Shown: positions 46,230 to 57,479 of the stretch, piece after piece | Layout of the letters: every line of letters starts with the position of its first letter | Position numbering within the stretch: the first letter of the stretch is position 1 | From: Acanthosepion pharaonis | Lineage: Eukaryota > Mollusca > Cephalopoda > Sepiida > Sepiidae | Direction of reading: 5' to 3' | Length of the DNA: 64,000 nucleotides | Assembly: GCA_903632075.3 (NCBI GenBank) | Contig: CAHIKZ030005407.1 | Span: 3,733,501-3,797,500, forward strand | Notes under the pieces: generated by a model | Database searches by the model: none | Seen by the model: only the letters and a program-made list of their open reading frames with translations | Told to the model about the DNA's origin: nothing | Position numbers and translations under genes: made by a program

Positions 46230-46870
46230 TTTAGCGATTTGAAAAAAATTGAAAAATGAGTAAAGGAAAAAATGAGAAAATGGAAAGTGGAAATAAAAGA
46301 AAAAAATGAACAAAACGTAGCTATTGAAATTTTTTAAAAAAATAAAGGAAGGAAAAGGAAAATAGAAAGAAATGAAAAAAAGAAAGAAATCGAAAAAGAA
46401 AGAAACCACACAGAGATAAAAAGGAAAAAAAAGCACAGGAAAAGAAATTGAGGGAACGAAAATCAGAGAGTGGAGAAGAGTGAATAAAAAAAAGCAACTG
46501 AAGGAAATAGAAAGAAAAAGTAAGAAAAAAAGGAAAGAGTAAAAATACAAGCAGAAGAATAGAAAGAAAAGATAAGAATAGAAAGTACGAATGTAAAAAT
46601 AAGAAAAAAGTTAAGTTGAAGGAAGACTGGGGGGACAAGGCAAAAAGATGAAGCAAAAACAAGAAAATTATAAGAGAAAGAAAGAGAAACAGCAAAGAAG
46701 AATAAGTCTGAGATAGAAAGAAAATAAAAGACAAGAAAAAAAGAAAACGACAATAAAAAGTAAAAGAAAGAATAAGGCGGGCGTGAAGAAAGTATATATA
46801 AAGAGAAAAGACGAAAAATAAACGAGAAAAAGGAGAAATAAATTACGAAAGAATTTGCAAAACACATTTC
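46230..46870. repeat. polypurine-rich tract
   Basis: About 640 bp in which the plus strand is nearly all A and G. Minus-strand frames translate to Phe/Ser/Leu-rich nonsense. It is the opposite-strand counterpart of 6775-7640. Confidence 0.85.
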
Positions 46871-47669
46871 AAAGTCAACATTTGAAAATGATTTGAGATC
46901 GGCAAATTTTCTGAAAAGAGAAAACAAAATGGCGTCTATTATGCGATGGTTCGAAAACGAGGCGGAATTAGATCGCATGCTAATGTGATTCGAAGACATA
47001 GAAAGCTTTCTCTGTGAGTCGCACTGAGAGATTTTTCAAATAGATTTACAGTCCGAATACAAAAAGCTGAGAATTCATCAACAATGTATCTTTCAATTTT
47101 AAAAGTAGGGCAGTATTTACTAAGCTTAACTGAGATTTGCCACAAAGCAGCAGACATAGGGTAACTCAGAGGTGGTCAAATTACCACCTGATTAAGCTAT
47201 TGGCCTGCAAGAGCACAACAGACATTTAATTTATCATTTACAATTTGGTCATTTTTACATCCTGAACAAAAGAGTAATCTATTCAAAACAAAACCAAAGA
47301 CAACAAAGTAGGAAACTGCTTATATTAAATTTCGAACACCATGTCGCAAGAAACTCACTTCTTGCAAAAATGGACATAGTGTTATGTACTTTCACTGTCA
47401 GAATGTGTCCATTACAACCTGCATCGCTACGTCTCACACTGTGCCGATGTCAATGTACAATTACTGGCACTATGGAAACTGACATAGGGATCTAGGTGCC
47501 TGTGTGTACACCAACTAGAATTAAACATATGACGTCATTTCTGAACCTCTCTATAAACGTATCAGGAAATTTATCGAGAATATCTCATTATAACATATTT
47601 TTGTTAAGTGTACAAATGCCATTAATAATAATAAATGTATTGAATATAAAACTAATTTCTCATACATAT
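46871..47669. other. nothing recognised
   Basis: No supported gene, RNA or repeat. Confidence 0.4.
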
Positions 47670-47888
47670 TTGCAGTCTGTTCAGAAAATGTGTAGTCGGT
47701 TCAAAAAAATGTGCAGTCTATTCTCAAAATATGCAATTTGTTCACAAAATGTGCAGGCTGTTCTAGAAATATACAGTCTGTTCTCTAAAAAATGTATTCT
47801 GTTTACAAAATTTGTAGTTTGTCCTCAGAATATGCTATCTATTCTCAAAACATGCAGTCTGTCCACAAAATATGCAGTCTTGCATTGT
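47670..47888. repeat. 20-bp minisatellite, array 1
   Basis: About eleven units like TGCAGTCTGTTCACAAAATA. The same unit forms array 2 at 48262-48428. Confidence 0.9.
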
Positions 47889-48261
47889 GTGCTGTAGTGT
47901 ATTTTAGTGTTATCCATAAATATTTGTTTTATTTTGATTGTTGTTATTTCGTAGCTCATAGTTCGTGTTGATTGATGCGTGCATGGATTGCACTGAGTTT
48001 CGACAGGTGCCAAGTCAATCTACCAGAGAATGTGGTGCATGTGTGCTTAGTGTAATTATTTAATGTTATTTGGAGATGCAATCTCCCAGCTGGTGTGAGA
48101 ATTCATAGACAACATTATTTTTATATAGGTGGATCTATAAGGCCTGGTTTTGTTGGTAATAATTAAGTTAAATGTTTTAAACTTTTTGTAGACGATCGTA
48201 GGTTTTCATTAGTTTCATTGAGTGATATGTAACAGGGAATTATGTTTATCATTTGTTTTTC

Positions 48262-48428
48262 AGTCTAGAAATATATCGTCTGTTCACAAAATATGAAATC
48301 TGTTCACAAAATGTGCAGGCTATTCTAGAAATATACAGTCTGTTTCAAAAAATAAAGTCTGTTCTCAAAATTTGTGCTTTGTTCTCAATATATGTTACCT
48401 TTTCACAAAATATGCAGTATGTTCTCTG
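48262..48428. repeat. 20-bp minisatellite, array 2
   Basis: About eight units of the same type, ending directly at the foldback fragment at 48433. Confidence 0.85.
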
Positions 48429-48432
48429 AACT

Positions 48433-48655
48433 GAACCCTTTATTTCGCTCACTGGAGTAGACTGTTCTAGTTGCACGCGACATGTTTAATAGAATAGCGG
48501 ATAAAGACGTTAGTTAGATCCAGTGACAGGACACAAAGAGTGTGAGTTCAATACTTGGTTAAGGCAGTGGAGAACTTGGAGATGGGAATTAATAGGAGAT
48601 GACAACTGACACCCATTAAAGACAAAGATGAGGACAATAGTCTGAATAATGTAAA
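48433..48655 (+). repeat. foldback/SINE-head composite, shortened copy
   Basis: It begins with GAACTGAACCCTTTATTTCG, contains the Arg-type tRNA-like head (GCGGATAAAGACG ... GTGAGTTCAATAC) and ends with GATGAGGACAATAGTCTGAA. Compared with 62095-62540, most of the right arm is missing. Confidence 0.7.
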
Positions 48656-48997
48656 TAGTGTTACTGATATTGTAAAATATACATTATAATTGTAAATTGA
48701 TTAATGGTGTGCATGTGAGTGTGTGTCTGTGTGTGTGTGTATGTCTATATGTGTGCAGGTATCTCTGCGTGTGGGAGTGTGTGTTTAATTTCATTTTTAT
48801 TGCAGTTTTTCTATATTTTTTAGTCTTTTCACCTATTTCTTTTTTTTACTTTTCTAGTTTTCTTTGTCCTTGTCTCGCACTTTAAGACGTACATATACAT
48901 TAATATATTCAGAGCTTCTAGTTATCTATTGTTGAAACCAATCTACACTCGGTGTCTTGGAAGAAACTAAGTAAGCACCCTATTATAAATGATGGAC

Positions 48998-49502
48998 TAT
49001 TGAGGAAACATGCTGTTACCTGATCTTCAGTTTAAGCAGTAGGTTTCTATGGGTATAAATATAGACACAAACCAGAATCTGTATTAGAGAATAAAAAATG
49101 TGAAATTCTCTAGGAGTTTGAGATTCGAAAAGATTGTATAATCCAAGAGAGAAGACAGGATCTAGTTACCGTAAATCAAGAAAGGAAGATGTGTCAGTGT
49201 GTGGAATATTTGCTCTTCCGATAGAACAATTGAAAGAAAAGAAAAAAGACTGATAAATAATACATCGCAATGGAGCAGAAAATAAAGATGGCGGTTGGGC
49301 TCTGTTTAATCTTTAAACATTCTCATTCTTACAGAGAAACGTTAAACCAGGGATAGCACCCTGTTATAAATGATGAACTATCGAAGAGATTTGCTGTTAC
49401 TTGATCTCCAGCTTAAGGGGCAGCTTTTTCTGAGTATGAATACTCATTCAGTAGAAAATAATAATGCTCTTTTCTACAATTCATCTTGGCGAATTATAAA
49501 TA
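48998..49502 (+). repeat. 0.5-kb duplicated segment, copy 2
   Basis: Partner of 43520-44040, offset about 5.5 kb in the same orientation. Confidence 0.85.
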
Positions 49503-50202
49503 ATTACTGGATTGCCTCCTGATGTTTCGAAATTGTTTTCTTTTTCCGTACTCATCTTTTTTTTTCTCTTTCATTTAATTTCATTTTATTTATTTTATTT
49601 TTTGACTCTAAAATTTTATTTTTACTTTCAAGTGCTTTATTGTTAAATGCTTCATTTTTCTCTCACCGTACCTTCCTCCGCTTTTCACTCATCTTTTTCC
49701 TTTCTTCTGATCACGTGTCATGTTTTCAGGAATTTTATTCATTTCAATCCCCCAACTGCAGCATACATGTAACGGAGCAATCACTCAGCTGCTTTGGAAA
49801 TTAACGACTGGAAAACGCCTCGAAACCGTGGGCGAAATATTTACTTTCGAAACAGGAACGATGTGAACAGAAAACCCCAGGGAAACTAACAACGGATTTG
49901 AATCAAAAGCGAGAAATGGAGAAAATGATTGAGATGTAGAAATAATATTAACATTATTAGCCCTTGGAAATTTAAAATAATAATTCTTTTGTCGACGAAC
50001 GACATCTTTTCTCAAGACCAGTTTAGTTTCACTGTAGATATTTACTAAACTAAGCTTGGCCTTGGACAGAGTAAAATAATCTAAAAAATACTATATTATT
50101 TTAATTTGGGGAGGGCCTACTTGCCTTAATTCACTTATACTCTTCATCTCATTTTTGGGACAGTGAGCACTAATGCTTTCTAGATTAAACTTAAAATTAG
50201 TA
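49503..50202. other. nothing recognised
   Basis: No supported feature. Confidence 0.4.
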
Positions 50203-50580
50203 TATGATTTTTAATACGGTATCTATCTATAAAAGGCAGGATGTGTGTGTGTGTGTGTGTGTGTGCGTGTGTGTGTGTGTGTGTGTGTGACGAATGCACG
50301 GCCGCAATTTTCGACGGATTTGCACCAAAATTTACATGCACATGCTCAAAGTTAGTGGGAAGGCCAAGACCGACTTTGCATTTCCCAACTCCCATCGATA
50401 GTGGAAATAATCGATTTTTTTCATGCTTCTACGGCAGTTTTCATGTAGTTTGCGGCCATTTTCTACTCGTCAGAGTGAAAACCTATAGCTGGATGCCACG
50501 AATAGGCAGGAAAATTCTATTGGCCAGCGTGAGAGCCAACATCTGACTGACACGAATGTTAACTAGCATGCTAGCATGCA
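50203..50580 (+). repeat. dispersed repeat with internal (GT)n
   Basis: TCTATCTATAAAAGGCAGG, then (GT)n, then GACGGATTTGCACCAAAATT resembles a widespread invertebrate repeat that opens with TCTATCTATA..A and a 'CCGATTTGCACCAAAATT' sentence. It ends near the inverted pair TAGCATGCTAGCATGC. Possibly a Helitron-like or LINE-leader fragment. Confidence 0.35.
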
Positions 50581-51139
50581 AAAAAAAAAAAAATCCATAG
50601 ATGCATTCGTCACAAGTGGGAAAAATTTAAACCTGCATGGCACTTTACTCCAATTGGTTCATTCGCTTGCTTAAACTCAACGTTGATTTTGATTCCACAG
50701 AACTGGGTTAGGTGTGAAAAAGTATTTGTTATTAACATTCTTTTTTCATTCGGTTTTTTCAGTTACAAGTCCTTTTTTAAAACTGATCGTTTTGTGTTCA
50801 TTTTGTTTAGTTCTTTTTTTCGTAACAGATTTAATGTTTAGTATAGAGCTTAGAAAAAATTCGCAGTGTGAGATAGGCAAGAAGTAAGGCATGTAGCAAC
50901 ATCAGCACGGCTAAGGGCACTCCTTTAGAGGCAAGGAAGGGCAAAAATATTTTAAGTCAAGTGATAGCGATTGCTGTATGAGTCGTACGATTTTTGAACG
51001 GCCATGTTGCTAGTTTCTTCATAAACTTAGATTTAATACCGTATTGTTTTTTTTTTCTATTTATTTAGCTATTTTATTTAAATTTTTTGTATTAATACCC
51101 TATTTTAAACTGCTAATAAAGCTCTGATACATTTTTATA

Positions 51140-51375
51140 TATGTAAGTTCTGTACTAACAATTTTTTTCTATCCCACTTCTCGCTTATGGAACTCTTCAA
51201 CTTCAAAAATTTTATTGCAATGCCAATCGCTATCGTCTGTCTCCTTAATTCTTGTTCTTTTGCTGTTTTCTTTCCTTAATAGTATTTTCTCATACTCTCT
51301 AACACTCCATAACCTCTTGCGTCTTAGTGATTTTATTGCCTTTTTGGGGAGTGAAATGATAAATTGATTGATGGC
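51140..51375 (+). pseudogene. LINE 3' end relic (LWNSLP family)
   Basis: A TATGTAAGTTCTGTACTAAC block, then CTTATGGAACTCTTCAACTT with an internal deletion, then CTTAGTGATTTTATTGCC and the GGGGAGTGAAATGAT tail. Dead and short. Confidence 0.65.
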
Positions 51376-52644
51376 TAAGATGACTGAGTATCAATTACTA
51401 GCACTAGTGCAATGTGGTTGTATGAGAACCGATGTTTCACAGTGATGCGGCCGTAAACTTCCTAAACGTGATTTAAGAGAAAGATTTTATGAAATTAATA
51501 CCGGCTTCTCGGTCAATGAATGCTAAAGGTTTCCTTGTAGGGAAACGGCTATTATTACCATTACCATTTTTCAATTTCAGTTAATAAATAATTATTTTTG
51601 CTTTTGCAAATGTCAGGTGTCTGTGTAAGAAATGTTTTAGGATAAAGTCCCGACGACGACGACGACGACGACAGTCCAATTTTATTGATTCCAATCAATT
51701 CCAACGACATAACCACTTCCTAGATTTTGTTGCCGCCAACGGCAATACACTTCCGTGCCCTTTTCTCACGTTGAATAAAGATGAAAACAGCTTTGCCGAC
51801 GACCATAAGCAAATGGAATGCCACCTTCCTATTTGCGAAATCAAGTCCTATGCTGCGTTTTTTTACGAAATATTTTGTCTGTTTTTTCTTCCTATCTTTT
51901 TTCTCCGGAGTATTTCGCTTTGCCTCTTCGAAATTCTACAAAACAGATAAATAAAGCCATTATCTCGTTTGGTAAGTAACCTTATGTTTCACTGTTTCAT
52001 TGGTTCATTATTTATATTTAGCATCTACTAATCTATTAGATGCATGCATAAGTTTCCAGCGGCCTTATTTTTTGATGGAACTAGCGACTGACGTTTTAAT
52101 GATATATCCCTTAGGGACGTTGGCAAAAATGATTTTCCACAGTTTTCTCTTCTTTTTATTGAATGCTAAGAAAAAGAGAAGAAATATATTCGGTTTCTTC
52201 ACTCTCCAAGGCCTACATAAGGCTTAATGATATACTAAAACAATGGAAGGAATGACGAGATAACGCAAAGAAATAAATTGCCGAACACGATCAGTATATT
52301 ATGGCCCTGTTTGTAGTTGATGTTGTTCAGATTGTTTTTTTTTGGGGGGGGGAGGTTGTTTTTTTAATATTCTAGATGTTTTTATTTTCTTTTTTATCAT
52401 TATAAAACTTTTTTTAGAGGTGTGAATTATATTTGTGCTTTCGACGAGCAATTTGCGTATCGAAATTAGGGCGTCTTCATGTTGGATGGAATGGGTCCTT
52501 ATGGATATTTGGTCTGAGAAATGTAGGGTCAATCGTTTGGTAAAATAGCTGGGAGTATGTCCGACTAATAACATCAAGAAGTCACCTTCTTGACAAATGG
52601 ACCAAGATGAAATTCGAGCACTGGTTTAATTTACATATAAATAT
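51376..52644. other. nothing recognised apart from (GAC)n
   Basis: A (GAC)n tract at 51648-51673 and a G8 run at 52344-52351 are the only definable features. Confidence 0.5.
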
Positions 52645-52992
<348 letters not shown>

Positions 52993-53014
52993 TGTGTATA
53001 TTTAGGCAGCAATT

Positions 53015-53491
53015 TTTCATTGATGCATGCTTCATTAAATAATATAGACAATAATGATAGTCTGTTTTTGTTGCATGAAAAATTTAAAAGTAACGACTAA
53101 CTCGTGTATACGAGACACGGAAGCGAAAATCGCGTCGCAGCTCGTGACGTTACACATGACCACGCGAGAGTGAAAACCAGAAGTATTAAGTATGGGAAGC
53201 CGTTGGTATAAACCAATGGCTTCTGTTATCAATTATAGGCATTTAAGAATATTTGTGGAGATTTTGTAGTTTATTTTTCATGCAACAAAAACAGACTATC
53301 ATCATTGTTTGTCATCTTTTATAATGGCTTATATAAGCCGAAAGCTTAGATTGGATTTAAATATATATCAATATGGTGATTTCCTTTTCGTCTTTCAATG
53401 ATAATGTTATTAAGCTTATCAGACATTATGAAAGGAACTTACTTAAAATAAATAGACAAAACTTGTCTATATTATTTAATGAAATATGCAT

Positions 53492-53497
<6 letters not shown>
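53015..53497. repeat. nested inverted repeat containing a PLE N-terminal segment
   Basis: The left arm 53019-53082 pairs in two pieces: 53048-53082 with 53274-53308 (35 bp, essentially perfect) and 53019-53047 with 53464-53496. The right side on the plus strand encodes IRHYERNLLKINRQNLSILF followed by NEICIN; the left side, on the minus strand, encodes MSILFNEACINEKLLPKYTQ. This looks like the N-terminal part of a PLE protein present in both orientations. (TA)n borders both ends. Confidence 0.6.
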
Positions 53498-53542
<45 letters not shown>

Positions 53543-53564
53543 GAGAGAGAGAGAGAGAGAGAGA
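53498..53564. repeat. (TA)n(GA)n compound microsatellite
   Basis: TA tract to 53538 and then GA tract. Confidence 0.95.
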
Positions 53565-53580
53565 TCCAGTACACCTATTT

Positions 53581-53653
53581 AGGTTTCACCTAAACGGATC
53601 GTCAGGGAAAGTTTGGCCAAAACTTTCCCTGACGATCCGTTTAGGTGAAACCT
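53581..53653. repeat. perfect 34-bp-arm palindrome
   Basis: Arms 53581-53614 and 53620-53653 are exact inverted copies around a 5-bp spacer (GGCCA). The plus-strand right arm reads CCCTGACGATCCGTTTAGG then TGAAACC, the CTGANGA-hairpin-GAAAC layout also seen in 32244-32410. Confidence 0.9.
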
Positions 53654-53900
53654 AGGTAGGTTTGTCTGGCTCACTAGATGTATCTATGTCTGCTCTACGG
53701 TTGTATTGAGCTCTTTTGTTAGTTAGTTGTTTACTCGTATCGGGGTTTTTTCTTTGGGCTTCAGACCTGCATCTGTGCGATTTTTTTTGTCGGCAGAAGT
53801 TCATGTTTGTAGCTCTTTCTTTTTTAAAACCTTTTTTTCCCTCGAGATTGATTTGATTAGCAAATCAAAATTCGAGGGTTTTTCGAAACGAGTCTAGTTA

Positions 53901-53902
<2 letters not shown>

Positions 53903-53993
<91 letters not shown>
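53903..53993. repeat. (TA)n(GATA)n compound microsatellite
   Basis: TA tract then about eleven GATA units. Confidence 0.95.
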
Positions 53994-54425
53994 TGTAATG
54001 GTACAAGTTGCACAACGATCCTGTGATATTTTAGTATGACGATCAGTGCAAAAAATAGAACGGATTTACCCCTTGTGAATTTGAAACATTTCGCTATATT
54101 TAACACGTTGGATGGAAAGAGAAAAACGGAAGAATAAAGGACTAGATTTCCTCAATTCAAATGATTTAGTTCAAACAAGAGCCTGACTACGCGAAAATAC
54201 TTTAACTTTCATACGCACAGGGTTTTTTTTTACATGCATTCTTTATCCAAGTCTTCACATGACGCGTATTAATTTGATCACGTGACTCATGGTGTGTACG
54301 TACTTAACGCACGGACTTATAAGTAGTGTTGTGGGGTGGGGGCTTCAGTTCGCTCATTTTTTGGCTTTTTCACCTCAAGTTACGACAATGCTACTATGAC
54401 ATTCCAATAAACAAGTACAAACGAA
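53994..54425. other. unassigned; possible solo-LTR-like end
   Basis: A TTATAAGTAG box at 54319 is followed by AATAAA at 54408, the spacing of a retroviral-type LTR, but no second copy, primer site or TG..CA borders were identified. Confidence 0.25.
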
Positions 54426-54690
54426 CAGCAATGTTCGATCCTCAGTGGATGCTCCTTACTTTCGGCCATGCTTAGTGAATCACTAAAACATTTCTATGTG
54501 GTGCAATGATTAGCAATCTTGTCTCACAAGATCAATTACGACTGAGTAGCGAGTTCGATGCTCACTGAGTGCTCCTTACTTTCGGCCTTGCTGAGTTAAT
54601 CACTAAAACATTTCTATGTGGTGTAATGGTTAGCAAGCTTGTCTCGCGAGATCAATTACGACTGAATAGCGAGTTCGATTCTATCTGCCA
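54426..54690 (+). repeat. tandem tRNA-derived SINE heads
   Basis: Two full units and one partial of about 122 bp: ACATTTCTATGTGGTGTAAT (A-box region), GGTTAGCAAGCTTGTCTCGC, GAGATCAATTACGACTGA, then the B box GAGTTCGATTCT and a TTACTTTCGGCC(A/T)TGCT tail that starts the next unit. The head matches 35820-35935. Acceptor strands do not pair, so I do not call tRNA genes. Confidence 0.7.
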
Positions 54691-55161
54691 TCAACACTGT
54701 GTGTCATCTGCATATCTTTTGTTAAGATTGTGGCCGCCAATGAATCCTGGTAGGACTTGGCAAGCAATCGTTTGGCACTCGCAAAAGCAAAAATCGCGCG
54801 CTACTTTTGTCTTTCCCTATATAAAAAAGACATTCTCGTACGATCTCACCGTTTATATTCTTAATAATACGTCGAAAGGATTACAGAGGGATTTCATCAT
54901 TTCAAGAATTCATTTATAGATTATTCGGCGTGTATCTTTCTCTATTAGTGTCCACTTATCTACCATAGTCTTTCAAGCGAGTAAGGGATTTACTAAGCTT
55001 TGTTTCGTAAATGTACAAGCCTAAATTGAAGACAAAAAAATGATGGCGCGCCAATCTTTGAAGCCAGGAGACGTGGACTTTCTCAAGTTTTGGTTAGTAC
55101 TTTGTCTATTGTCATAGTGTGAATAACGAAGCATTGAAACACCACACTTAAAATAAATATA

Positions 55162-55197
<36 letters not shown>

Positions 55198-55304
55198 TTC
55201 AGTTCTTAATTTTCTTGCTATACATTCTTTTACATGTTCTTATTTTTGTAGTATAATTTAGTAAGAAAATTTGTTTGTTTTTTTTTTTTAAATAAAAAAC
55301 GTAT
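54691..55304. other. nothing recognised apart from (TA)n
   Basis: A short (TA)n lies at 55167-55195. No other feature. Confidence 0.5.
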
Positions 55305-55865
55305 AAAAAAGTGCGACACCGAGATCCGTAGATGTATCGGGAGAGCCAGCCAAGAACGTATTCCAAAAGCTGGGCACAGTATTGCGAGAGAGGAAGATTT
55401 CTTTCGTAACAAAGAAAAAAATACTTCGCTGTTACGTGACAGCTGTCCTTCTTTACGGCAGAGAATGTTGGACGACTTCCTCAAAGATGAAGAAGTGACT
55501 CGAGGTGACGGAGATGTGGTTCCACAGAAGGATTTCGTGGACCGAGTGTGAGAGCAACGTTGAGGCCTTGGAGAGGATACAGACAAGGAGGATGCTGATC
55601 CTTAACATCAGGAAGAGGCAGCTTATGTTTCTAGGAGACATAATGTGGAAAGAGGGCCTGGAAAATCTGATACTCGCAGGTCGAACAGAGGGAAAGAGAG
55701 ACAAGGGAAAACAGCGCCTGACATTCCTGGCGGGCTTGAGCAAGTGGATGATAGAACATGGTCTGGGGGGAGATAGCAGAGAGAAGGACCTTGTTGAGAG
55801 CTGCAAAGGATAGAGGGAGATGGAGAGCCATGATCGCCTACGTCCTGAAAGGACATGACACATAA
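55305..55865 (+). pseudogene. LINE ORF2 C-terminal part, best copy of the WRA-I--VL family
   Basis: After CDTEIRRCIGRASQERIPKA the sequence continues, over one frameshift, as KISFVTKKKILRCYVTAVLL, YGRECWTTSSKMKK, a stop, and then an open stretch (55505-55813): TEMWFHRRISWTE, RRMLILNIRKRQLMFLGDIM, KEGLENLILAGRTEGKR, KQRLTFLAGLSKWM. It ends with RWRAMIAYVLKGHDT. These are the thumb and C-terminal motifs of RTE-like 'endonuclease-reverse transcriptase' LINEs. 5'-truncated; A-rich DNA follows. Confidence 0.8.
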
Positions 55866-56013
55866 AAAGAAAAGAATATAAAAATACATATTTAAGCTTC
55901 AAAAATTGAAATATGCATAAATAGGTTTTATTTTATTTTCAATAAATTTTTTTGAACTTCTGATTCCTCTTCGATTTTTATTTTCGCACTCCAGCCAATG
56001 TGTACTAATGATA

Positions 56014-56041
56014 CCATAATTTTTTTTTTTTTTTTTTTTTT
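56014..56041. repeat. poly(T) run
   Basis: About 28 T with no interruption. Confidence 0.95.
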
Positions 56042-56174
56042 TCATATGTTTCTACCACGATTATTACAGTCTTTACTGCTTTTAATTCGCATATCATCTA
56101 AACCAGAAATCCCACATAGTGATTTAAGGGAGGTATTTAGAAAGCTGCGTTATTACCCTTTCGCACACTGTCCT

Positions 56175-56338
56175 CCATGACACTGTCAACCACACTCAGA
56201 ACATTGTGGATCCCAACACTGGAGTCACCACGAATCGAATTGAAGCAATGTAACCAGGCTAAATTTAAGGCCATGAATGACTTCAACAACAGTGGGGTGA
56301 CTTATGAATACCTGGAGGAATTTATGTAGGCTAAAAGT
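56175..56338 (+). pseudogene. Merlin/ISXO2-like transposase scrap
   Basis: The sequence reads HDTVNHTQNIVDPNTGVTTN, RIEAM, a stop where Trp is expected, and then in the next frame NQAKFKAMN and YEYLEEFM. This matches the end of ISXO2-like (IS1595/Merlin) transposases: VNHS.NFVDP.TG.HT..IE..W..., then YL.EFMWR. One frameshift and two stops; no inverted ends found. Confidence 0.6.
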
Positions 56339-56399
56339 TTAAGTGATTCGCCATTTTTAAACTCATATTGCCACGGAAATTTATCCGTTGTGAAAAATA

Positions 56400-56476
56400 T
56401 GAGGTTGGTGCAAAAATAATGTCGTTTTATGGCATTCAACTTAACGTCAAAAAACGACATTTTCGCACCAACCTAA
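56400..56476. mobile_element. 77-bp mariner MITE with MADE1-like ends
   Basis: Starts TGAGGTTGGTGCAAAA and ends CGCACCAACCTAA, flanked by TA. Compared with 30606-30683 it has a few substitutions and a one-base shorter centre; it is the same family. Confidence 0.9.
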
Positions 56477-57303
56477 TATTTATTTTTGATGTTTTGTAAT
56501 GAATATCTTTACAATGATAAAGAAAAACAGGAAAATGTTTAAAAATGCACGTTTGATGCTCTCAATATTATGCAAAGGAAATAAGGAACAAGAAAAAAAA
56601 AAAAAATAATCAGAGAAATAAAATAGTTGTGGAAAAAACAAGGCGGACGGGTGGGGGTGCGAAAGTGTAATAGCGCCCAGAAAGCTCCTTGACTAATCAT
56701 GAAAATTTGATTTTCCAGTAACAAAATATTAAAGAAAACATTGGGGAATTGAGAATATTTCAAGCAATGGTACGAGGGGCAAGAATCAGAAATTGTCGGA
56801 CAGATGAGATATGTTTGGGGAGTTAGTTTAATGACATCAAATCGAGGGTTATTTAATATCGGGTATAAATGTTATGACAGAAAAATGACGAACATTGATA
56901 GGAGGTCCAGAAAATGTAAGGTTTTGTACTAGAGTATCCGCCCAGAAAGTGAGCATGGTTTTTTAAATTATTTAAAAAAAAAAAAAAAAAAAAAAAATTC
57001 TTACATCGCTGCAAAGAATGAAGTCAAGATGGTGATTATTCATGCGAATGGGAAACCCACAACTATTTATTTCACGCAAAAATCTTTTCTATCTCGTTTG
57101 ACGGGATTAAATCCACTCTAGAATTTTGTTTCAAAACTAACGAGGTTTTAAATAACTAAAGAGTTGGTGTCATTTCGCAACGCCGTTTGGTAAATATCTG
57201 TGTTAAGACTGCGAGCAGAGGCATGTAATTTTCACCATAGCTTGTTAACCCATATGAATCTTAATGGGTCAAGGGTTTTAAAGCAGAGAATTTATACAAG
57301 TCT

Positions 57304-57309
<6 letters not shown>
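56477..57309. other. nothing recognised apart from poly(A)
   Basis: An A run of about 29 at 56969-56997 is the only definable feature. Confidence 0.5.

Positions 57310-57310
<1 letters not shown>

Positions 57311-57378
<68 letters not shown>
57311..57378. repeat. (TA)n microsatellite
   Basis: TA tract of about 68 bp, 100 bp from the end of the PLE relic that follows. Confidence 0.95.
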
Positions 57379-57380
<2 letters not shown>

Positions 57381-57479
57381 TTAGTGGTACAAAATTTTTA
57401 TGACTGCCATGAACAGACAAATTACCACTCATGATAATAAAAAGTAAAAAATGAAAAACGGGCTAGCTAACTGGTTTCG

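Noticed and set aside
43520..49502. A 6-kb LTR retrotransposon bounded by the 0.5-kb repeats
   Set aside because: No primer-binding site, purine tract, TG..CA borders or retroviral coding sequence lies between the copies.
54600..54672. Functional tRNA gene
   Set aside because: A and B boxes are present, but it is one of two or three tandem SINE heads and lacks a paired acceptor stem.
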